Below are positions 1-12,474 of a DNA stretch of 64,000 bases, piece by piece. The translations under genes and the position numbers were made by a program. The stretch covers positions 1,002,501 to 1,066,500 of the forward strand of contig BLAL01000054.1 of assembly GCA_015698045.1 (NCBI GenBank). Direction: 5' to 3'. Position 1 is the first letter of the stretch, and every line of letters begins with the position of its first letter. The notes under the pieces are model-generated. The model searched no databases. It saw only the letters and a program-made list of their open reading frames with translations, and had not been told where the DNA came from. Source of the DNA: Rhizophagus clarus (lineage: Eukaryota > Glomeromycota > Glomeromycetes > Glomerales > Glomeraceae).

Positions 1-2484
1 CATAACAGATAATATATAATATATAATAATATAATATCACTTTTATCGGCTTTTTAAATATATGATTTATTTCAACTCGGCTTTTTGAATCATCATCATC
101 ATCATCATTAATTATATTAATTACCAAGCAAGGAAAACAAAAAAAAAAGTAATGATGAATGAAAAAGGGAATTTCGTTAGTGGCGCATCAAACGTACTCC
201 GTCACATCCATCCAAAGAGTTCGTTCATTCAATTTAAAAAAAATAATAATAATAATAAAAAAATAATTAAAGAATTAACCAAACAAAGTCAACAAAATAC
301 AAAAGAAATTTAAAGAGGGATTCTTCCTAATGGCGCGTTGCCTGCGTTACTTGCGTTACTTTGTCATCGTTAAATGGGTTAACCTCATGAGCATTTTTTT
401 TTTTTTTTCTTGTTGTTCTTTCTTTTCTCTCCTTGTTATCATGTTTAGACCACAAGTCAAAATAAATATTACATCATTTAAATCCATTCATTTAATCGTA
501 AGTTTCTCGTAAAAAAAAAAAAGGACAAAGAAAATGAAAAATTCATTGATATTGATGATCATAATCTACAAATAGATTTTGTTTGATATCTACAAATAGA
601 TTTCGTTTGATTTCAAAATTTCCGCCAAAAAAGAAAAAGATAAAGAGTAAATAAATAAATAAAGCCACCAATAAACATGACATTAATAATAAATAATCAT
701 GCGAGGTAAATTAATTAACATGAAATCCCTTGTTTAAGGATTAAGTTTCGGGACTCACGAAACTTTATTTGGTTTAGTGATGTTGATTTAATTAATTGTG
801 ATAAAACAATTACTAACTATGATTTAGACACGCGATAATTGTTTATGTAAATATTATAATGACCTAAATTAGGGGTGACTTGACTTTGATTTAGTGAATG
901 GTATGACTTGAGTAATACTGAGTAATACCGAGTAATAACGGAAGGTATTACTTTTTGGGAGTAAATATTAAGGGAATTGAGTAAATTGAGTAAATTCCGG
1001 TAAAAAAAAAAAAAAAGTAATTTTTTAAAACCGGACATACCTGATATGTACCGTCATACATTTGCATTACGTATGTGTTGCCGCAGCATGACAACCCCAT
1101 GATAAACTGTGATAACCTATGACAAACTATAATAAACTATAACAGATAATAATAATAAACAAACAACCTTTAAAATTCATATAAATGTAACAACCTATTT
1201 AAATTTTTTTATTAGAGACAATGGAATATTAATAAAATATTTAATTAAATACATAACAATATTTAAATTTAAAAATTACAAAAAATAAACACTACCTTCA
1301 TTACCTTCCTTAACAAGGTAAGATCTTTCAATGAAAAAAAAAAAGCCTTTGTTGATAATGAGAATTTAATTGGTCGTAGAATAACCTTGTTTCAATTTCA
1401 AGTAAAGATTGTTACTGAAATTAAACTAATAAAGTAGAGTTCATTTACCGTACATTCAATATAAATTTAGTGAAGATTTACAAATTTTTTTGATATATCT
1501 GATATATCATGGTTTTTGATTATCCAAAAGGATTTCTATAAAACGGATCATTCAGAGAATTTTTTTAAATTAGGAGTCTTTGAAACCTTAATGAAGAAAG
1601 ATTATCCAATAAAAAAAAATCTTTTTTTTTTTTTTTTTTTTTTTTTTTTCAAAGAATCCTTTCTCTTTGTTTTAACATATTAAGTTTCGAGATTATACAA
1701 AATTAATTCGTAAAATAAGGTAAATAATTCTCGGCCGTTATGACCATTAAAGACAAAGCTTCCAGCCATGTTTATTCTTCACTATAACTGGGTTCACTAT
1801 GACCGAGATTTGAATTGTGTTTTCTTACGAAAAAGAATAATTGGGAAAAGGTCCGAAATGGCCGAATAATAATAAAAAAAAAAAAATACTTGAATAACTT
1901 GAATTTATATGAATGAATACCATTATAGTAAATAAAATAAATTAGTTATATTCGGTAGGAAAAATAATTAATATACACATAAAGGTAAGGTAACATTTAA
2001 TTGCATATATGTATATATATATATGTATATATTATATATTATATTTAACCTAAAAAAAAAAAAAATTGGAAATTCTTTTTTCCAATTTCTAAGATGCCTA
2101 TTCCTAAATTCTAAGTTAATGTTACAATTCCTATTGTAGGTAAAGTTTTCTTTTAATAATCACACAAAAGAAAAAAAAAAAAATCAAAAAAAGTTTTCAT
2201 TCATTAAATTTATTATTATTATAATCATTTTTACGATCATTTTAATCTGTCAACCTTTTACAAATATTGCATATCAATCATATATTATGCGTAATCGATA
2301 TTATACATATAATAATCATTTATTTGTGTTTATTAATAAATTGTTGTTTTAGTAAATAATTTATGAAAATTATGTGTTAAATGTATAGAAAATGCATGGG
2401 TTTTATACATTGCATACATAAAAAGTATCTTTTTTCTTTAAACAGTATAATTATATATCACATGTGTAAATCGGGAAAAGTGAG

Positions 2485-2517
<33 letters not shown>

Positions 2518-4270
2518 CCATTCGTGTAACCTTTTTTTTTTTTTTGTGTTCGAGTCATCCGGAATTTTTACATGGAAAGTTTCAACTAAACGTTCTATAT
2601 TTTTTTTTAATAGATAGACGCGAGTTAAAGGTTTTTTTTCTCACACACGAGAACTTTAAAAGAAAGAGTAAATAAGGTTGAATGGATTTTCAAAAAAGAT
2701 GATGCATGAAAGTACGAGAACTTGCCTATCATTTATTTTGGGGGAGAGAGAGAGGGAAAGTAGAGTAGAGGGTCTAGAATTTATTTTGGAATCGAACAAA
2801 GAAAGGAAAGGAAAAAAAAAAAAAAGATTAACATAACAGACATAACAGACATAATAGATTAATAATGATTAATAATTCTTTTTTTTTTTTTTGCGGATCT
2901 CTTCAATTTAATTCGTTCCAGAATATTTCACAATTGAAAATTTTCATTCATCTTTTTTTAAAAAAATAAAAGAAAAAGGAAACTGCAAATAAAAAAAAAA
3001 ATTAAGGTTTTGTGTAAAGAGTAATTTGTTTTATTCTAGTATCCAATTGAAATTTAAAGAATTTAAGGTTTTTATATTTTCTTTGATTTTACAAAATTTT
3101 TTTTTTTTTTTTTACTTTTAAGGTTTACTTCATAAAAAAAAAAAAAAAAAATTTATACATATACAGTATAAATTTATTATTATTATATTAACAATTTATA
3201 ATGTTAATAATAATAAAGTAAATTAATTAATTAATTTTTTTTTTTTTGTTTGTTTTCCGCCTTTACCGCCTTGGAAATAAAAAAAAAAAAAAGTTTTATT
3301 ATTTATTTATTTATTTATCTTACGACGATTTATTTTACGGTGATTTACGGGAATCTTCTTATATAGTATTTAATTATTACAATATAATAATTTCTTTTTA
3401 AAAAATTATGTGACAATATTTTTTAATACATATATACAGGTATTAGATGTAATAAAATGTATGAGTATTATTCCAAATCTAGTTAATTTAAACCAACCCC
3501 AACATAATTAACTAATTGACGCAATAATTCAAGGTATCGCGTGAAATTTATTATAATATATATATATTTATATTTATATATATTTATATATATCGGCAAT
3601 TGAAAAATTTATCGGCATTAGAAAAAATTCATCAACAATAAGAAAATTTTAATCGACATTAAGAAAAAATTTTATCGACGTCAAAAAATTTGGAGCATCA
3701 AGTTAGAGAAAGATCGACAATCTTCTCGAAAAAATAAAAATAACTTTTTTTGAACTTTTTTTTGGATTTACATAATTCTAAAAACAAAAAAAGTTGATTA
3801 TTTTTAGACATAATGAGAAAAAAATGATATATATATAGTATAATAACAAAATATGAATTTGGTACAGGAGTTATAAATAAGGAGAAAGAAAATATTTATA
3901 AATATTCGAAATATTAATAAAAGGGTCCGGAACTGGAAATAATCTTGTAAAGGGACTTGTTGAACATGTTTAAGAAAGAAGAAAGTTAAGGAAATTTGCG
4001 ACATCGATAAAGTTTTTTAAGGCTGAAAAGAGTATGAAAATTTCATTATTTCTCGTTTTTTCTAGTGTATATTACGCCTTAACGTTCCCAATTTTAATTC
4101 CAAACAGGTTTTTTTACCCCTCAACTTCTCTCTAAACTCAGTAATTCATTCGGAGCCATGGGCGTAAACAAAATACGTAACATTTCATTCTTTCTCCGTA
4201 AAAAACAAAACATTTCGTACATCACGCAATTACTTAAAACCTTAAAATTAAACTTTATTTACTTAATTTC
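1..4270. other. Gene-free, homopolymer-rich intergenic DNA
   Basis: No convincing coding region on either strand; the open frames here are low-complexity products of poly(A)/poly(T). It holds a 24-bp tandem duplication at 565-612, a T28 run at 1622-1649, a (GATT) array at about 2487-2516, a short ATAACAGAC array at about 2833-2860, AT-dinucleotide stretches near 3560 and many A or T runs of 10-20 nt. No tRNA or rRNA signature was recognised. Confidence 0.6.
565..612. repeat. 24-bp direct tandem duplication
   Basis: Two adjacent 24-bp copies starting TCTACAAATAGATT at 565 and 589 differ at only a couple of positions. It is a simple recent duplication with no coding context. Confidence 0.8.
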
Positions 4271-4274
4271 CAGC

Positions 4275-4650
4275 CAAATATCATTTGACATTGACAGTAT
4301 ACTGATATACTGATATACTGATATACCGTATATACTTGTATGTATTTACTATATTTACTGTATTTATTTTACTGTTTTTACTGTCTTTACTGTCTTGTAT
4401 TTACTATATTCACTATATTTACTGTATTTGCCGTATTTACCATATTTACCATATTTACCGTATTTACCGTATTTACTGTATATTCACTCACCTTACTCCT
4501 CTTACCTTACTCCTCTTACCTTACTCCTCTTACCTTACTCCTCTTACCTTACTCCTCTCCTCTTACCTCACTCCTCTTACCCACCTCACCTCACTCTACC
4601 TCACTCGCCATACTCACCTTACCTTACTCACCTTACCTTACCTTCATCTC
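4275..4650. repeat. Compound mini/microsatellite block
   Basis: Three tandem patterns follow one another: a 10-bp unit (ATATACTGAT) to about 4330, a 9-bp-like unit (TATTTACTG/CATATTTAC) from about 4336 to 4480, then a 14-bp pyrimidine-rich unit (CTTACTCCTCTTAC and variants) to about 4650. Because 9 bp keeps frame, long open frames appear in all three plus-strand frames, rich in Leu, Tyr, Ile and Thr; they are repeat artefacts, not genes. The last part has strong C/T versus A/G strand asymmetry. Confidence 0.85.
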
Positions 4651-5247
4651 ACTCACCTTCCTTCCCCCACCCCCTACTCTCTTACTCTATTTAACCTGTT
4701 AAGTTCCTTATCTATGAAACAAAACAAGTTTTTTTTTTTATAAATTGTCACAGAAAAATGATTTTCATTAATCATTCCCATATTTGATGAAAAAAATGGG
4801 AGAATTGTTGTTAAATTGTATAAAATTCCCCCCTGAGTTTCATCATATTAAAGTTTAAAATATCCCATGCAAATACCTGAAAAAAGATAAAACATTGTAT
4901 CATATGAATATATTTTATATAATATATATAATTACTATTGTAACTTATCTGATCTAATGATTGTACGTAATCAAGATAAATAAATAAAGGAGATTTTTTT
5001 TTTTTTTCACTTAAAAGTTTTTTTTTATTCAATAACGCACTGACCATTGAGGAACATGATCATTATTGAATCATCTTACTTATCGGAACATTTCCGAATA
5101 TGAGAGAGAAAGAGGGAAATGAATAATAATAGTAAATAATAATAATATGGTAATGATAGTTATAACGATAATAATAATATGCAAGATAATGATTCCGAAT
5201 AAACATATAACCGAACAAGAGAATATTTTCTTTTGAAGACAATAGTT

Positions 5248-5304
5248 AAAAAAAAAAAAAAAAAAAAAAAATTTAAATTTTTTTTTTTTTTTTTTTTTTT
5301 TTTT
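5248..5304. repeat. A24-TTTAAA-T27 self-complementary tract
   Basis: Twenty-four A residues, the palindrome TTTAAA and then 27 T residues form a nearly perfect palindrome of about 57 bp. It could extrude as a hairpin and would be expected to exclude nucleosomes. It is the longest of several A(n)T(n) junctions in the window. Confidence 0.9.
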
Positions 5305-5545
5305 GATGCTTGACCAAGCACGTTGGCGAAATTACATAAAAAAACATTCCAAACTTGGCCATCTTTCGTCGTACAATTCATTTTGAAAAAAAAGTGTGGG
5401 GTAAAAAGTTAAAAATACTTGATGATATAAATATTTTGAAATATATATTTAATAAACAAGTATAGTGCAGTGTCAAATAATGTCAGAAGAGAAAATTGTT
5501 TGAAAAAAAATACGCCCGGATGACCAAACGAAAGTGTGATTATGG

Positions 5546-5815
5546 TTAAATGGTGGCTTTGTTTCCAAACTGAGAAATAATGGAATCTCGCGTTTCCATT
5601 GTGTGCGGTATTATGATGTGATTAAAATTTAAGCTCATTTGCACAAGTTCCCATATCGGGTCTTCAAGTGGTTTTAGTTTACCGATTACAGGGGTTATAG
5701 GATAATGATAAGAAATTCTTCTATTCCCTCTAAAAAATCCCATCATTTCGGATTCTTCTGTACCACACATGTAAGGTCGGACGAACTGCCAATCGTTATT
5801 ATTGTAAATATGCAT
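5546..5815 (-). CDS. Hypothetical small ORF (89 aa), doubtful
   Basis: The 89-residue frame starts at an ATG at 5815. Unlike its neighbours it is not low-complexity: it has two Trp, one Cys and several Pro, Arg, Glu and Gly residues, and its local GC content is higher than the surroundings. No motif, signal peptide or membrane segment is evident and the family was not recognised. On the same strand further downstream are two other coding-looking scraps: a frame starting at 5381 that breaks down in a poly(A) run, and a possible terminal exon at about 4820-4885 preceded by a good CTTTTTTCAG acceptor. The three could be exons of one small minus-strand gene, but no consistent splice path was found. 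It may equally be a gene fragment or chance. Confidence 0.25.
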   Translation of the reverse strand: MHIYNNNDWQFVRPYMCGTEESEMMGFFRGNRRISYHYPITPVIGKLKPLEDPIWELVQMSLNFNHIIIPHTMETRDSIISQFGNKATI

Positions 5816-8800
5816 GTTTTATATTAGCATAATTTTTTTTTTTTTTTTTTTGCCATTTTCGCCATACACGGAGCCATACCGCCAATATCGGGCGTAAGGA
5901 ATATCATTTTTTTACAAGCCACATTATATCATATACTTAAATGTGGGTTATAATATATTTATTTATTTATTTTTGAACCTTGCTCAAAGTATTTAACTTG
6001 CTCAAAATTATTTAACCGTAGCAAATTTTTGTTCTTTGCGGAACAAATTATTTGTGTAAAGATGGATTCCGAATAATAATAAAAATAGATGAACAGCATT
6101 TCATATATAAACCGCATAAACTGCATAATTATATGCGTGTGACCATGTGTCTTTCAGTTCATAACAATTAATACGTTCGTTCTTATATATATAATTATCA
6201 TATGACAAAATAAAACCCCGTTTCTTGTTTACTCGTTACCTATCAAAAAAAAAAAAATATTTTTATAATGGAAATCATGTTGGAATTTTTAATTATGAAA
6301 AATAATAATAATTTTTTTTTTTCCTTACATGTTTAATTTGTATGTTTAATTTGTCGATGATTTCGTCAAATCCAAGAAATTTCGAAAAAAAATAAATAAA
6401 TAAAATAAAAAAAAAAGATTATGGAAAAATGGAAATATGGTATAATACAATCCCGACATACATACTAACGTAATATTAACGTTACATTACTAACGTTACA
6501 TAACTAACATACATACTAACTTATACTAAAATAGTACGTTATAAAAATTTTTTTACCCTACATGCGCCGGAATAAACTTCAATGACTCCAATTAAATATA
6601 TACATATATATATTAAATTATACTTGAATAAATTATATAATATACATTATTATTTATAACGATTCATAAACCAGTTTTTTACCATTAAAATTAATTGCAA
6701 TTATTAGAAGACGAATTAAACAATTAAAACTGGCAAATTAACAGGATGTTCAACTTACGGCACTTTTTTTTTTTTTTTTTTTTTTTTACAGCATTGATTG
6801 ATCTTTATTTAAATAAACAAATCATATCAAACGAAAAAAAAAAAAAAGTTTTCATTCTATAAAAAGTAAACAAGAAATGAAAGAATTTTTTTTACAATTT
6901 ATGAAAGAAAAGATATTGTTGTGAATGAGGAAAGAAAAGGAAATGCCGTTGTTTGAGAAATTCAACAGGATTTTTTCCATTAATAATAATATAATAATAA
7001 TAATAATAAAGTTTTTTGTAATATTAAAACCTGCTTTGCTGATAAGGTTTATCATATTATCAAATCATTCAAGTATATCAGGGACATATATAGATAGATA
7101 TGTGAGTTTTAAAACAAATTTGGTTACTTGGTGTGGATATAAAATTTGTTGGGGAAAAAAGTACAAAATGATTATATTCATATAGATTACTTATTTTCAC
7201 TTATCGATTTATCGATCAAAGTCGTATGATAATTTAGATCAATGTGACATTATTTAATTTTGAGGAACGCCGATTTCAAATTTTTAATTAAATTTATGTA
7301 TTATATATTAAGATGATCTAATTTTTGATAAATTTATATGTAAGCGTGTGTATGAATCTTTCGTATAGCGATAATGATGATATGGTCGATGTAAATATTT
7401 CTTTAACTATGTAATTAAAAATATATTGTGATGTATTATTTATTATTATCGATGTAAATATAATATTAATTTATTTTTATTATCGATGTAAATATAATAT
7501 AAATTTATATTATTATCCATGTAAATATAATATAAACTTATGTAAACATTATTGTAATTTATTTATTATCCATGTAAATATACCATGTAAATATAATTCG
7601 ATTACATGTAATATATCAAATGCACTGTACATCGATAATAAATTGACAAGAAATTTTATATGATTAATTACATTAAACGCATTGATAACATCACACTCGC
7701 ATTCACTCGCAAATCACATGTTCAGGGTTAATTTTTAATTTCTTTTGATTGATCTCAGTACATCATTTAAAATTAATTACAACTATCAGATGTTCTTGGA
7801 AAATCATGATGAAAATGTATAAGGGTCGGGAATTTGCGAATTTAATCTAATGTATTTAACTGGTTTAATAATAATATTATAATAATGAAAAGAAAATTAC
7901 CCCCCCTCCTTAATTGTTAATCATCAATAATTATTACCCTATTGAAATATTTCATTATTTTTCAAAAATAGTTATTTCATATTAGTAATCTTTAATAAAT
8001 TTTGTTAAACATTTTAGAAATTCTTTACCTCTTCGTTCCAGAAAAGAAAAAAAAAGAAAAAAAAAAAAAAAAAAAAAAAAACATCTAGTCGATCCCAAGA
8101 CTAAATCCATAGATTACAAAAATAAAAATTTCTATATATAAAAAAAAAATTATTATGATGGTTTTAGGCTGATGCAGTCAAATGAATTTCAAATGACACA
8201 TTCAAAAATACATGTGGAAAAGTTTTTTTTTCAATTATGGGCTGCGACTGTATATAAAATGATGTATATAAATGAATACAATGAATTTCCTTAATGAACA
8301 TTTTTTTAAATAAATGTTTATTTTATATTCTAATTTAAATAATAAAATCTTAGGAAAATCGGAAAATCGATTATTAATTACATCCTTATTAGGAAGTAGT
8401 GTAGCCACGAGTTATGTGTGGTACTAGTTTAAATCTAATTTTAACAAAAAAATGTATCAGGTCATTATGGTTAATCGAATGATAAAAATAAATTTGCTGC
8501 GCCTCAAAATATTTACCTTGTTGTTTTTCTTTGTTTAAAATGATGTACTTGTACAGTACGTTACGTTACGTTTATAATTTAATCATGCCAAGGTTCGGTT
8601 CGGTTCGGCTCAAAAAAAACTAGTTTTTTTTTTTTTTTTTTTCTTTTTTTTTTACTTCTTTTAAATCACAAAATATTTAACCCCTGTCTGTCTTTTTTTA
8701 TTTATGAATCACAGATCAACAGAAAGAAAAATATTCCAAATTTAAAAAAAAAACTTGTTTATATTATTTATAAGTGGCTAGTTAATTGAAAATGTGTTCA

Positions 8801-11134
8801 TTCAAATCCGGTCAATCCTTTTCATTCGTCATTGAATACATAAAGATATATATATATATATATATACACATTTCCGTAGTTTTAAAATGAAATAAATTAA
8901 AATCTGGTTTTTTTTATTATTATAACTTTAATATGAACAATGATTTGATCCGTGCGAGATTGTTATATTTTTACGGCGCAGTAAATTCGAATAATAGAAT
9001 TTTCCAATTTTCGGTTTTCATTTTTTTAAAAGAAGAACACCTCGGAAGTAATTGGCCGAATATTTTTTTGTAAACAAAAACATTAATCATTCTATTATAA
9101 ATATTATTAAAAGTATTATAAATCAAAATAATAAAAACCTTTTTATAAATTATTAATTTAATTTATATATTTATATACAAATACAGTATATCAGATATAT
9201 ATATGTATATAACGGAATCGGAGTCGGCAAGACCTTTACATGGTAAACTTTATTTACAATGAATAAAAATCATGTAAATAAATGAATAATTGGTTCAAAT
9301 TTTTTGATCAAAATTAACAGTGTAACGGAATAAATTTTTTTTTTTTTTGTTTGACGACAATGGAATCACGCGTTATTCATTATACTTTTATTTCCCTATT
9401 ATATATTTATTTTATTTATTTGTTTCGCACGAGAAAAAAAAAAAAAAAAATATTAAATGTTTATTTTTTTTCATAACAAATGCAAAATCCTTATTGTTGT
9501 AATATCATTTGAAATGTTGTTCACTTGGCGTGTGTGATTCTTAACAAACATTTAAGGGTAACAACAATTGAAAAAAGAAAATTTTTATTAATAAAAAAAA
9601 TAATATCCAAAAAAAGTGAATAAGGAATAATTTTTTTAAAGATTGTAAATCTTCGCGTAAAAAAGAAAAATTGAAAATGCTAAAATTATTCAGGGATGGC
9701 GTGTGAACCCAATTCTAACAATAAGTTTTTATTCTACCATTATGAGAATTCAGGAGAATTAAAAGGGGAACAAGAAAAATTACTTTTTTGGCGTTAATAA
9801 TTAAATGATAACCTTATATCACACACAATAATATTATCACCTTTTTTTTTTTTTTATCGAAAAGTTAGAAAGTGTGGCAAGTGGTAATGTTTTTTTTTTG
9901 TGATATCATTGTGTTTCGCGTCCTAAACGACTAAAACAAGTTTTTTTTATAAAAAAAAAAAAAAATTCAATGGAATAAACATTCAGAAAAAAGAACAAAA
10001 AAAAAAAACAAAATACTCTAAATGTAGTGTTATTCATTTAAAAAAAAGAGGAACGAATAAACTTGTTTATTCTTAATATATCATAATCATTACGTTAGGT
10101 TAACACAAATGCAAATCATAAAAATCAAATAAAGTGTGTCGTGTTATGGATCGTCTTCAAGATTACGTATGTCTTAAAACTTTGTAACACCTCGTGACCA
10201 ACTTTTTAAACGCACACAACCGGCTTATCACCCGTACAAAAATTCAGGAATTTATCTGGATTTAAATCAAGAATTTTTAATTTAATACTTACTATATTAT
10301 TTTTTGTGATTTTGGTGTTTTGGTCACTCAAAAAAAAAAAATCATCCCCCCCATGAATCATTCCTAAAAAATTGCATCATCAACCTTCCAGGTCGATCTT
10401 ATTTCACCACGAGGGGGAACGGGAGTTACGGAATTTTAAAAGATTAGACCCAAATTTGGTGAATTTTAATACCGGTTTATAACGGAATTCATTACGGTTA
10501 CTGGTTACTCAAAACTCACATTTTTTACATGGGTTTATCATAATTAATTGGATAATCCATTTCGAATTATTTTGATTGACAACTTTATGGGTGACACCAT
10601 TAGTAACAAATTAGAAATCTTTGGTAAGAAAAAAAAAAAAAAGTTTTTTTCAACATTGTTTAATATCGGTCATGTCCATCACAAATAAATACTGCGCCTC
10701 ATTAAATTAATTGCAGTTTTTTTATATGGAAAAAGTGAGAGGATGAGGATGATACGATGCATAAAAATTAAAACATTTGAATTTTTATTTATGTTTTCTT
10801 TTTTTTTATTTTTATTTTGATTGAGGGTGATAAAAAGTTTCAAAAATAAAAATGTTTCAGAATTTTTTTTTATTAATAGATTAAGAGAGAGATCATTGTT
10901 TATCGTAATAATATAAACAAAATATCGTAATAATGCATTATTTGAATATCAAAATTAAAATAGAAATTTCTAAAAATTCGATAAGGAAAGGAAAACGGGG
11001 AAAATGAGGGGAAAATGAGCGAAAAAAAAAGTGTGAAAAAGAATTAAAAAAAAAAAAGAGAGAGAGAGAGAAGAGTGAAAAAGAGTGAAAAAGAAATGAA
11101 AAGTAAGAAAAAAAAAAAAAAAGAAAATACTTCA

Positions 11135-11168
<34 letters not shown>

Positions 11169-12432
11169 TAACCACCCCACTTGTATTACTTATTCCCCCC
11201 TCCACTTGTAAATATATTTGATCCAAAGTAAATGTGTATTGCGCAATATTATATTTTTAACTACCATGTTGACCATGCTGGTTTCGCAATTTATATACAT
11301 ATAGTACATGCATTTATAAAATTTAACCATTTTTTTACTAATGATTTAACAAAATACGAGATTATAACTTCGGTGGTAGAAATATACTATCCTTCTTTTA
11401 TCTGTTTATACATAAAAGCATTATTCAACAAATTATAAATAATAATAAGCAAGTACACAAGATATAATGACAAGTTGTTTATTTTTTCTTGGCATACTTA
11501 TTGTTTCTATTTTAAAAACAAACGTTCGGGTTTGGGTCGAAATTATTATTTATTTATTTTAAATTATGTAATAAAAAAAAAAAAAAAATTATTAAATTAT
11601 TTACAATTTTTAATTTTTCTTGTAAATTAGAGAGAGAGATAAAAAAGGAAAGAAATGGTTACACTGCGGGAAGAATATTGAAAAAGTGATAAAAAATGCG
11701 GGTATAAGCGAAGAAGAAAATAAAATAATTTAATTAAAATCCATTCATCGGTGCAACCATGCCATTCTAACCACGTTCTTCCATGAAGATCCCACAACAG
11801 CATCATTATTCATAATACTTTTATTATGACCATTTTTAGATCATAATTTTCGGAACGCTTCGGACTTTACCATAACACATACTGATCACATCATAAAAAA
11901 AATTTATAATAATTTTCCGACCTTCATTAAAATCTTTTTTTAGCCTCACACATTGAAGTACAGTTCATTTAAAAGTCACAATGAACGATTCTGACGATTC
12001 TGACGTAAAAAAAAACTTCCTTTTGTTGGATCTACTTTTTTGTAAAAGAGGGAAATTTTAGTTGAATTATTGGCGAAATAAATGTATGTCATACAGCTTG
12101 CGCATTACGCATTTAGACGATAATTAATTAAGTCTATAAAATGAACTTGACCAAAATAATCTTGACTTTAACCGCTATTAATTTGGCAAATTTTCCAATT
12201 TGGAAAAAAAAGGAACAATCATCATTTAGTGTTAAGGGAACTGTGAATGATGAAAGTGAGATGAAAAAGAATAGGAAATTAAATAATATATTATATATAT
12301 ATTATATATATATTATATATATTATTATATTAATAATATTATTATATTATTATATAATTTTTATAATTAGATTACTTCATTATCCAATCATCTATATCAA
12401 TATCGATATTTTAAAGTTTTTAAACTTAACTT

Positions 12433-12474
<42 letters not shown>

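Noticed and set aside
4336..4743. Overlapping 99-135 aa frames on the + strand
   Set aside because: All three plus frames are open because the underlying tandem units are near 9 bp; the products are Leu/Tyr/Ile/Thr repeats with no domain.
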